A stretch of 64,000 nucleotides of DNA, from assembly GCA_037074705.1 (NCBI GenBank), contig CM073590.1:211774746-211838745 (forward strand). Direction: 5' to 3'. Under the pieces are notes generated by a model. It worked only from the letters and a program-made list of their open reading frames with translations, ran no database searches and was not told the origin of the DNA. This stretch comes from Zhengitettix transpicula. Taxonomy: Eukaryota > Arthropoda > Insecta > Orthoptera > Tetrigidae. Made by a program: the position numbers and the translations under genes. Below, piece by piece: positions 35,257-45,425 of the stretch. The first letter of the stretch is position 1. Each line of letters begins with the position of its first letter.

Positions 35257-35529
35257 TATGTAAACCGGGGCAACGCCTGTCAGTCAGATAGTTATAAATA
35301 AAATTTTACCTTTATTCGATATATTAAATAAAATTAGTGGAACTTGGCCAAAAGTCAGAATTTATTTAAAACATTTAAATTTACAATTGACTAAATTAAT
35401 GTTGTATCACTTTGTTTAGGAACTTATTCAGATGGACATAAAAATTAATGAAAAAACCATAAAAGGTTATTGCGCATGGACAACTTGGAGTTTCGTCCAA
35501 TAATCCAATAAATTTTTATTATATTTTAT

Positions 35530-35735
35530 ACCGAGTTCGTCTCCATTCTTTTTGATGTGAGATTTCCAAATCTCGTATCGAGTGTCATACCTAAGTATTT
35601 AAGCGTCCTGGCATATGAGATCATGATTTCGTTAACACTAATATGTATCTATTGTTTCCGTTTATTGGTGAAATTGATATGTACGGATTTGCTTTCGTTC
35701 AACTTTATTCGCTTGATTACTCCATCTGTTGATTT
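35530..35735 (-). pseudogene. LINE reverse transcriptase fragment (Jockey-type)
   Basis: A single frame reads IKLNESKSVHINFTNKR, a stop, then YARTLKYLGMTLDTRF. This is the region just after the reverse transcriptase palm in Jockey-like LINEs (K-S-x-H-x-x-F-T-x-K, then Y-L-G-M-x-L-D). An in-frame TAG interrupts it and nothing of the catalytic core is left. It is a short relic, on the strand opposite to the two larger LINE relics. Confidence 0.7.
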
Positions 35736-36994
35736 TGTTAATAGTTTACCACGGATTCTCTCCTTCGCCCATTGACGAACATTTGAGTCACCAAAGTCGA
35801 AGACTGGGAATTTTCAACAGTTTCATTTTAATCTGTAAGAAGGCTGACGGAAATTGGTGAAAGATAAATGTAGAAAAGAACATGCGAAAGCATTATTTCT
35901 CATAAAGAACACGGCTGTGGTAACATTTGAGGAACTCTTATAGACGTTGTTCTACTTGATCAGGAAAAGTGACTTTATAAGTTCTAGAGCCAGAAGGAAA
36001 CGTGAATATTACAGAAAGGTAAGATGAAAAAAGGCAGTGGCTTATTAAGGAGAGCGTTCTTCGAAATTTTACGCTTAGGGAGGGTTTTACAAATATCCGA
36101 TTTGGTGACATCGTGACTGAATAGCATATTATGAATTTAAATAATAATGTGGACGTAATTTTCATTTTTTTTGTGCGTTTCTTAATAAAAACGTTTAATG
36201 TAGTCTTTATCAGAAACATACTATTGCTATAAGTGACGGTTTCTACTTTTATCAATGAATAAACCAGCCAAGTGTGTCAGAAATATATATTAATTAAATT
36301 AGATCAAATTAATAAAATAAAAATTGGCACGAGGTGTCGTATCTTTCTGGATTCTCTTCAGGTAAATATATAATAATTTTTACAAATCTAAATATGTAGA
36401 GAGCACAAGATTTTGTAAACATAATATTTATAATACTAGTAAGTTAAACTTAATTAAATATTACTTACAATATATTTCTAGAAATATAAACATATAATTA
36501 AAATTTTTGTGTAGGAAATCTCTAAACGTGTGCGCTTACGGTTGCAGTCGAAATTACTTATATAAATAATGTTGTAGAGCGTCTTGTTGATATTTAAAAT
36601 TACATCCGAAAAAAATTTTCTACGGTAAATGAAAAAAATAATTTACAATAAGAAGGAATCAGATATTAAGTTTAATTTATTAAAATCATTTTTCTAATTA
36701 ATATCTGAATGTTTGAATCTAATATGCATCATTTTGCTCATCAATATTGAATAATATTACTACTTATGTTATTCAGCAAATCTTATGTATATAAACAGAA
36801 TAAGAACATCTGTTTAATTCCAGCCAAAATTACTATAAACGATCTTGGTAAGATCTACTGAAACGAAACTAAATGTTGTTAATGATCTCGGTGGAAAATA
36901 TAAAATAATAACTTCGAAAATCTATGTTAAAAGTAAAAAGGCGCAATAACAGACGGCTGTAGGTAAATAAAATAAAATAAATTCTGAATTACAA
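35736..36994. other. AT-rich intergenic DNA
   Basis: No gene. A minus-strand open frame at 35938-36255 is AT-driven and unrecognised. A hammerhead-like end lies at 36335-36361. Confidence 0.45.
36335..36361 (-). ncRNA. hammerhead-like terminal motif, variant
   Basis: Minus strand: CTGAAGA, then GAATCCAGAAA, then GATACGACACC. The first box is exact; GAAAC has become GATAC. The neighbourhood (AAATTGGCACGAGGTGTCG on plus) is close to that at 30695-30713. Confidence 0.35.
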
Positions 36995-37557
36995 TTTTTT
37001 TTTGGTGTAGACAGGCTATGTATAGGGAAATCCACATAGTGGCAACTCCCCTCTTATAGCATAGGAAAGGGATTTGAAAGGGGGGATGCGGAAGGGTGGA
37101 GGTAGGTAGCCATGGGTAACTAGGGCCCCCGGGCTATGGTTTAAGGATCCTACCCGGCATTCGCCTAAAAGAAATGCAGGACAAAACCTAGAAAAACCTG
37201 CATCAGGTAGGTCGGACATTGGGTACTTGTCCCATGCCCTTCCGATAGCGGGAGGGGAGTTTGCTGTGGGGACGCAGCATTCTGCTCTCCGTGCCTCGAC
37301 CAGTTTAGGAGGCAGCTGGCCGACTATTCCAATGGGAATAGTGGACAACTCTTACCGTATGCCCAAGGTCTGTGACCCCGGAACATACACCTCTCAAAAC
37401 AGGCCGAGGGTGCCTCGGCATGTGGGAACCTTAGTTCAAAAACGGAGAGGAAAAGGCATCCCCAAAGGTAGCCCCTTCGTGTCTCTCCAACAAGGTTCTA
37501 CCTGCGAGAGAACATCCCTCGCAGGTACTGCCTGCGAGAGAATGACGTTCGCAGACA
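36995..37557 (-). mobile_element. SINE-like family S, copy F (full length, palindromic 5' end)
   Basis: From the A tail at 36995-37003 the minus strand runs back through a type II end, the whole core, and the 5' block. Its 5' end consists of two or three copies of a palindromic unit, CCTGCGAGAG with its complement CTCTCGCAGG, at about 37500-37545. This is the most complete view of the 5' module. The family has no recognised protein. Confidence 0.85.
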
Positions 37558-37722
37558 CTTGACACTGATGACAATATGCATTTTAAATAGATAATTAGTC
37601 GCTATATAACAGACGACTGCAAGTGCTACAATAAATATCTTGTAACGTTTCTGTAATACTTGTTTCTGTCCTCAGGCGATTCAAAAAATGCATTAGACGT
37701 ATGAACGATCGCTAAAAACAGA

Positions 37723-38240
37723 TTTTTTTTAGAGTAACATGCTACATGAGGATAATGGACGAGATGGCAACTCGCCTTTAATAGAATACGAAGGGATTTG
37801 AAAGAGGGGTTGCGGGAGGAAAGGGGAAGGTAGCTAGAAGTTAACTGGGGCCCCTGGGCTACTGTTTTAGAATCCTACCCAGCATTCACCTAAGAGTGAA
37901 GCAGGACAAACTCTAGAAAACCTGCATCAGGTACGTCGGGCATTTGGAACTTATCCCACACCTTTCCGACGGCGGGAGAGGAGTTTGCTGGGGGAGGGGG
38001 ACGCAGCATTCCCATCTACGTATCTCGATCAGTTTAGGATCCGACTGGCCGACTTTTCCAATGGCAACAAGGAACAAGTATTACCGTGTTTCGTAGGTCT
38101 ACGACCCCGTAACATACACCTCTCAAAACAGTCCGAGGTGCCTCGGGAACCTTAGTTATCAAAGCAGAGAGTGGAGAAGGTAGGCATCCCCAAAGGTCTC
38201 CGTCTCTCCAGAAAGGAAAATCAGTTCTCACAGGCTTCTT
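37723..38240 (-). mobile_element. SINE-like family S, copy G (near full length)
   Basis: In the same orientation as copy F and only about 165 bp away. The A tail is the T8 run at 37723-37730. It is more diverged than F (for example a GC-rich run of Gs near 37990-38000), so the two are separate insertions rather than one duplication. Confidence 0.82.
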
Positions 38241-39889
38241 ATGTATTTATTATTAGTGAACGTAATAAATCTTGAGGAATGAAGATTTTAATAATTCAGT
38301 AATGAAAGATATTAAGTTACACTTACACATGTAACTTCCAATATAAAGTATGGCGAAACCTTAACCGATGTAGTTGTTGATGATTCTTTAATCGCCTGCA
38401 AGTTATTGTTGAAAGTCAAAGTTTCCGTGCGACTTCGACAATAAACACACTCTTACGGCCAATGTGACTTTTATGCCTTCTTTTGTCACCTCAGCAGACT
38501 GACACCCAGCAGAAAAGAAAACGTTCCTGGATGACAGGACATTATTCGTCGTTTGAGAAACCTATAAAATAAAACGAGCTCGAAAATAGGTTTTAGCTTC
38601 CATTATCTGGTGATAAGTGGAGAACGCCATCTCAGACAGCGTAACGTCTTAAAGCCGCATTAAGTTCACTGCGTGTGCCAATATTTAACCATTTATACAC
38701 CTCTAATAAGACGTTCTCGTAGTAGAATTTAAATCTTCTATGGACGTAAAGCCGTAAATTTCCATGTGGATAGCCTGTGTCACTTATTCGGTATTGGATG
38801 TATATCGGATTAATTCATGTACATGATTTTTATATACATTTTGGGAATTTTGTAACATAGCAACATAATTTTACGTGTGATGTAACAATCCAGGAAATCA
38901 ATAAAGTTAATGTAAGACACGTGTTTTTGAGTTTTACAGTTAGTCTGTCCACCTCATAAAAATAATTACAATGTGATACTCATAAATATTAACCTCGTTC
39001 TGTGAAGCTCAATAATTAATAAAATAATAATAGCTAATTTTTCGTAATAATCATCAATTTAACAAATTGCTTATGAAACTTTCATTGCATTAGATTTAAG
39101 ATTTGTAAATTATTATTTTTTTCTTCTTGAATAATTATAAATGATAAGTTATTTAATTGTAATATTTTACTTTCGATTCATTTCAAGAGTATTTTAATGT
39201 TTCTTTTTTTGGAAGTACCAAAAAATATATTTACTCCCCGTTGAGAGATTAATAACAATAAATAATAATCGAAGTATATCCCGGTGTAGATACCGCAGAA
39301 AGTGTTTTCGGATTTCCACACTTGTAACTTCACAGTACCCACTTTATCTCTCGCGCATGCTCAGTGAACACCTATATGCCGCCCATTACAAGCAGTTAAG
39401 TCGATCACATAAGTAACCGTTGACGCTTTGTCATACTATATATCCAGCCAAGATATAACAAATAGTATAAAGTACTAAAATCCTGACATTGTAACAATGA
39501 GTTTACATGTAACGTGTTAAATTGCAATCGACCCAATCACTTGTATAGACCGTAGGCAAATAGCTGCAAACCTAAGCACAATGTTTATATACCTGTACTA
39601 GAAACCAGCTAGTGTTGTATGTAAAAAGATCATTTGACTCAAAAATATTACGTCACATTCCAATGGTTCCATGACAAAAATTTATAACCACCAATTCAAA
39701 AACCGATAGCGACGTGACAGACAGCCATAGCTATACGGACAAAAGTGAGGACGGGAGTGATATTTGCCCGAAATTAAATCGCATGGTTGCTCCCTTCGGA
39801 AGTCTATCTGCAATCAATCGTTCATAAGCAACGACGTATGCATATATATACTATTCAAAAGGAAACTATTCCTAAAAGTACTGTCATTG
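38241..39889. other. AT-rich intergenic DNA
   Basis: No gene recognised. The last 150 bp may be the degraded 5' side of the LINE relic that follows. Confidence 0.45.
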
Positions 39890-41790
39890 TTTGACGTGTT
39901 GTCTTTGTGTTTTAACAATAGCCCACAATTTATGGAAACGTTCATCACAACGACAACGACGACAGCAAAAATTATGTCATACCTGAGACATCTTTAATAG
40001 ATAATTACATTTTGAATATTTTCAAAATAGAAAAGAATGATGTTGTAGAAGCTATTAAGAAATTAAAGCCCAAAAAGTCAGCTGGTCCGGAAAAAATTCT
40101 TCCATATTTAATAAAAGGCCTCAAAGATCTCATCAAACCTCGTCTACCAGTTCTACAACTGTCAAAGTTGTAGAAGATATAACAAACAAAAAAGCAAATT
40201 ACGGGATATTAATTTGCGGTAACTTATCTCTCCATTATGAAGTTTACCACACCTTATGGAAACAAACGAAACTGACGCCTATATTCAAAAGTGGTAGCCG
40301 ATCAGACATAACGAATTAAGTGAAACTTCCCAGAGAGCTCTGGCGGCGGCTACCTTTGGGGATGCCTTCACATCTCTCTGGTTTTTTGAACTAAGGTTCC
40401 CACATGCCGAGGCCCCTCGGCCTGTTTTGAGAGGTGTATGTTCCGGGGTCGCAGACCTTGGGCTTTCCCATTGGAACAGTCGGCCAGCTGCCTCCGAAAC
40501 TGGTCGAGGCATGGAGAAGGGAATGCTGTGTCCCCACAGCAAACTTCTCTCCCGCCATCGGAAGGGCGTGGGACAAGTACCAAATGCCCGACCTACCTGA
40601 TGCAGGTTTTTATAGGGTTTTCCCTGCATTACTTTTAGGCGAATGCCTGTAGGATCCTTAAACCATAGCCCGAGGGCTTAGTTAACCCTTCTTGGCTACC
40701 TTCCTCCACCCTTCCGCATCCCCCCTTTCCTATGCTATAAGAGGGGAGTTGCCACTATGTGGATTACCCTATACATAGCCTGTCTACAGCTAAAAAAAAA
40801 TCGCGCTCCTCTCTGCTCCAGCGAAAATTTTCGAAAATATATTACACAAATTTCTCTTCGTGCACGTTAGACCACTAATCTCTATTAACCAACACGGGTT
40901 TATAAAAGGAAGATCTACAATAACTAATCTTACAAATTAAGTAGTAGTCCTACATAACAGCTTAGATACTGGAGGCCAAGTTGTTGTAATATACACAGAT
41001 TTCAACAGGGTCAGTCACAAACTGTTAATAGAAAAATTACACGCATTCATCCTTTCTGACAGCCTCATTAATCTTATCTGCAAGACAGGAAACAATACGT
41101 ATGTTACAATGGTTTCCGCTCCGAAAATTTCTTCACCCGTTCGGGTGTGCCGCAAGGATCTAATTTTGGTCCATTGCTATTCACGTTATTCATAAACGAA
41201 ATATTGCTGAACACATGAATTCAAATCTTCTTATTTATGCTGATGACCCCAAACTATACAGAAAAATAAAGTCTAACGCCGACTGTGCAACCTTTCAAGA
41301 AAATCTGAACATAATTGTTGCATGCTCAGAACGAAATAAAATTTTCTTCAACACAAAAAGAAATGCGTATCATTTACCTGTACACGAAAGAAAAGTTACT
41401 TCAAGTACAATTACACAATGGCAACGGAACTATTACCTTCTGTTAACTCTGTAAAAGACCTCGGTGTAATCTATGACCAATGGCTCACTTTCGGGGTCAT
41501 ATATACAAATGCACACAAAAATCGAAAAGAGTTGGGAATTATAAATTGTCTATAAACACATCAAGATCTAGAGAAAATTCAGAAGAAGGTCGTAAAATTT
41601 CTCTATTACATCGAAACTAATCGATATACCTTAGACGAACTAATAGAAAGATGCAATATAGAGAAACTGTCAACCAGACATGAGCGAGTGATAAAATCCT
41701 TTTCTCTACAAGCTCTGTAATGGTAAAATTGATGATGATACATTTCCATCCTATGTCAATTTTCGTGTACCATTGATTTCTAACAGACAC
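39890..41790 (+). pseudogene. CR1/Jockey-type LINE ORF2 relic, split by a family S insertion
   Basis: Consecutive pieces of a non-LTR reverse transcriptase can be read in changing frames: NDNDDSKNYVIPE and VVEAIKKLKPKKSAGPEKI (about 39950-40110), LTPIFKSGSRSDITN (to 40318), then after the insertion PAKIFENILHKF and NQHGFIKGRSTITNL, VVIYTDFNRVSHKLL (first catalytic Asp), SGVPQGSNFGPLLFTLFIN and LLIYADDPKLYRKI (catalytic YADD, near 41230). The C-terminal side continues with LEKIQKKVVKFLYYIETNRY and SYVNFRVPLISN to about 41790. Frameshifts and stops are numerous, so it is dead. No endonuclease domain or clean ends were found. Confidence 0.85.
40321..40800 (+). mobile_element. SINE-like family S, copy H, inserted into a LINE
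   Basis: Full core, starting GTGAAACTTCCCAGAGAGCT, the alternative 5' start also seen inside copy K at 58241. It ends with a type II end and A9. It sits between SDITN and the PAKIFEN part of the LINE relic. No target duplication is visible. A 22-bp block (the GTAAGAGTTGTCCGCTATT part) is missing. Confidence 0.88.
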
Positions 41791-42300
41791 CAGCAATTAT
41801 TTTATAGCACTAATATTGAATCAATAACCGCCCCAAAGGCTACAATGCACACAGCGACTCAAATAGAGTTATTCCATTTAAATTCATTATAAATAATTTC
41901 TTATCCATTCCATGAAAAAAAATAAGAAAGGGTACGTATTTATCAAATTACAATACCGAAATAAAATATGGTTCTGATATATAGTAAGTTATCTGACAAA
42001 AATTATATTAGTTGTATATATTGTATTGAATAAGCGCACTATGAAACAATGGCTCATTCTATTGTATATGAATATGTAAAAAGTGTATGGTAACTACATA
42101 ATTGGGCAGTACCTACAAAAAAATAAGTAATGTTTTCCCATTTTGTAACATTTAATAAATTCCATATTCCCCCTTAGTCACCTTATTTTCAAACGTATAC
42201 ATTTCTTGTAATGAATTTTTGCTCCATCCCTAATAATTTATAGTATGTCCTGAACTTGTAATGTCCATCATCTTCTAACTTTAACTTCCAGCTACCAGTG
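41791..42300. other. AT-rich DNA, probably 3' side of the LINE relic
   Basis: No coding signal. The boundary with the LINE is not sharp. Confidence 0.4.
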
Positions 42301-42805
42301 GCAGAGCTGATAATATTGTTGCAACGTCATCCCGAAACAGTTGATTCAAGGATCCGTCAAGACGTCTTCTAATTCTTCACTCCGTCTTAATACGTTCACT
42401 TTATTGAGTTCAAGTGAATGGTGAACAAGCGAATCACTTCCATTAGCACTCGGCCAACGAGTTTCGCCTTGATCCTGCACTAAGGTTTGCCCATTCCGTT
42501 TGTCGGGAGAGAAACTTTGGAAGGGTTGCTGCGCTTGTCCGTAGTTCGGACAGCTTTTAGTATTGATTAATGCAAGTTGCCTTACAAAAGACGAACCGAC
42601 CTCGACATAGATTCTGTCGTGACTTGACAACGAACTGGTCTTCTGGAGCTCTCCAGCAATCTGCACGGAACATCAATCACTCGGGCGCTCAATACTGGCG
42701 ACACAGCTGCAAGACATCGCCAAAGTCTGTCCCCAACTTACACTGCTACAAAGTTGCGCTTACTGTTGTCTAATAAATATAGCGCGATATAAGCAGGCTC
42801 ATTCC
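42301..42805. other. GC-richer island with a 106-codon minus-strand frame
   Basis: The island contrasts with AT-rich flanks. A minus-strand frame (42346-42666) covers most of it; the start is not ATG-clear and the product, rich in Ser and Gln, is not recognised. It could be an untranslated or LTR part of a transposon. It ends just before the truncated family S copy I. Confidence 0.35.
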
Positions 42806-42905
42806 ACTTCCTCTACCCTTCCGCATCCCCCCTTTCTAATCCCTTCCTATGCTATTAAAGGGGAGTTGCCCAATGTGGATCACCCTCATGTAGCCTGTTG
42901 CCCTA

Positions 42906-42928
<23 letters not shown>
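42806..42928 (+). mobile_element. SINE-like family S, copy I (5'-truncated, fresh A tail)
   Basis: Last 100 bp of the family with a type I end (CCAATGTGGATCACCCTC, GTAGCCTGTTGCCC) and an uninterrupted A24 tail at 42905-42928. A long pure A tail suggests one of the younger insertions. Confidence 0.88.
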
Positions 42929-42937
<9 letters not shown>

Positions 42938-44989
42938 CTCCCATCTCCGAAGCCATCAAGGATTAGCTGAATACCTCTTTGTCGTTACTTGTCTGATGAA
43001 GGCTTGGCAAAATGCACCTGTGCTTCAACGGACACAAGTAATAATAAAGACATAAGCATGAAAAATAATATTTTCTGATAATCAGTTTCATAGGTTTGAG
43101 TGAAATGCGAACTCAAACATGCGTAGGTATCTATGTAACATATATTCCAGAACCAGGATACGCACTCATTAAAATAATTTTCAAAGTCTGCAAGAAAAAA
43201 CATTACGTTTGAGTTTTTCTATTAATCCAGGAAAACAAAATTAATTACATGTAAACAGAAAACTTCAAACATTTACATCATTTTTGTAACAAGATATATC
43301 CGTATCGCTTTGAGATAGCAATCGAAGAAGAAACTATGTAAATAACGAAATAAATACGACCAAATCTTTCTTTAATCTCCTGTAATTTATTTATTTACAT
43401 TACCCAACTCAAAACAGTTTTATAAAAAAGTTATAGTATCAATAGTTGTAAAGATTACTCATACACAGTGTAGCAATTTTTAATGTTCATAACAGCTGTT
43501 ACGTTGGTCAAACAATAAGATCTGCCCTGCCACGTATTAAATAACATAAATAAAATAGAAAATTTTACGTCTTTCTAAACTTGCACTATATTTTCCTCGT
43601 AATTTCAATTGGCAATATTTTAAAATCTTTTACATGAAAACTAATTACCATGTTTGATTAATTTATGTAGTTTTACAAAAAAATATTTACCGAAATATAA
43701 CCCCGATGACTTGAGAAAAGTGTATAATTTATAAGGGAAACAATTTGTTTGTATATTTTTTTTGTTTTTAACAGTTCCAACTACTCATTTATAAACAAAT
43801 ACGTTTCACCCATTGTAAGGTCGGTTAATAGGCAGGGACATGTAGTGATTTCGTTAATAATTAAATCCTTCTACAGTCTGTTACAGAAAATGTTACTACG
43901 TATTATTTTTATATTATTTGTTACAACAGACAAAAATTAACCAACGTAGAAAAATTAATACGAGAGAAAGACATCTGTGAATAGAGGATATTTTGGCAAA
44001 TATACGATATTTCCCGAATAGAGCTATCATAGCTATGAATGCTATGATAGCGAAAATTAAATATTAAGACGAATACTAAGGTCCCATCAAGAAACGTCAA
44101 CCATTATATAGAGATTAAAACTAACATTGCAATTTATGGACAATGTAATTTTAATAAAATAATTAGAGTTTTAAATTGTATTCAATTATATTTTAGTGAA
44201 ATATATATGACTAAGCAGAACGATGAAACTTACAATTTTGGATGAAAGACGAAACACTCCTCATCACAAAGAAACTGAGCGCCCATTCCAGAATGCAACA
44301 CGCAAAACACACATTTTGTTCCTTGTGTTTAAACGATTACCATTCTGTCTACTGAAAATATAGGGCTAGTAAGAAACTCGCGTTATGAGACTGATGTATC
44401 GTTGTTACAAAAAAAATTGCTGAAGATTCATATGCGCAATACATATTTTGAAATTAAGGAGTTATAAACTTATAAATTGTTTGTCATATTTAAAATAATT
44501 GAACAGTCATAGAAGGCTTTGCTTTTATTGGGACACACACTTATTTAATTTTTCTCTGCATTTATAAATACTTATTTGTAGAATGAATATCTGCATTCAC
44601 CATTCTATATGGAAGATTTAATTAAAAATAAATGTTTTAATAACAAACACAAAAAATTCAACATATAACTCACCTTGATAATACGAATGTTAAAGTAATT
44701 ATTACTGAGAGAACTGTAAATGGTTTATTCTCACTTCCTGTATTATTGTTCTTATTTGGTAGAAAACAGACATTCAGCGTTTTATTCCGTAAATCATTTA
44801 AATTTTAGACTTCAATATCTGGCGAGACGACGAAAAGAAGAAAGCTTAACCGGCTTCTCACAGTTTTGCTATAGGAACGTAACAGTAAGAAATGCAACCA
44901 ATTCGAAAGGGATTAAATGAATAAATACAACGGAAGATATTTTTAACGAAATCCCAAAGAGTCCCAGTTGTGCTAAAATTCTCGAAATC
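42929..44989. other. AT-rich intergenic DNA
   Basis: No gene recognised. A perfect short hairpin lies at 44023-44051. Confidence 0.5.
44023..44051. repeat. perfect 11-bp hairpin
   Basis: GCTATCATAGC and GCTATGATAGC are exact complements separated by 7 nt. No transcript context is visible. Confidence 0.8.
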
Positions 44990-44994
44990 AGTAG
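44990..44994. repeat. target site duplication AGTAG (left)
   Basis: The same 5 bp follow the right LTR at 49752-49756. Gypsy integrases usually leave 4-6 bp. Confidence 0.9.
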
Positions 44995-45280
44995 TATAGG
45001 AGAGACTCGTGCAGGGTTAGGATTCCCGGAGCCGGGAGTAATAAGCCTGGTCTCCTAAACTAAAACTTTATTCCACCACGTGGTGCGACTCTGGCCGTTG
45101 TCGGGAAGCACAGGTAATGTGTCGCGCGAGAGCCGGAAACAGACTGGCGCTCTCCGTGTGCACGCTGTAGGTACTCGGTAGGGTCCCGTTACTTGGTGGG
45201 GAGCATTGTTTGCATCCCCTAACGGGACGCGTAACGGGACCCTCTTGCTCGCGTGGGGACACGGAATATTCGTCCCCACA
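44995..45280 (-). repeat. 3' LTR of the Gypsy element
   Basis: 286 bp, starts TGTGGGGACG and ends CTCTCCTATA on the minus strand. Contains AATAAA (minus, 45068-45073) as a likely polyadenylation signal, the palindrome CACCACGTGGTG (45074-45085), and inverted GGGTCCCGTTAC/GTAACGGGACCC blocks (45181-45192, 45231-45242). Confidence 0.95.
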
Positions 45281-45425
45281 CCAGCCACCCGTTAAGAGAC
45301 GGAGTCAGGATATACGTTTTGTGCCAGAGTCGCATTACAATACCATAATAAATATATATGTTCATAATTTTTACAAAACAATATACAGAATATTTACAAA
45401 AAAAAATAATAATGTGCGAAATGTT
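45281..45425 (-). other. 3' untranslated part of the Gypsy element
   Basis: 145 bp between the pol stop and the 3' LTR, AT-rich next to pol. The expected polypurine tract next to the LTR is weak (GGGTGGCTGG just before the LTR on the minus strand). Confidence 0.6.

Noticed and set aside
37490..37560. CRISPR-like repeats (CCTGCGAGAG units)
   Set aside because: The units are palindromic starts of a dispersed retroposon, without regular spacers; the genome is animal.
42346..42666. 106-codon minus-strand frame as a gene
   Set aside because: Unclear start, no family, both strands open; more likely part of an old transposon.
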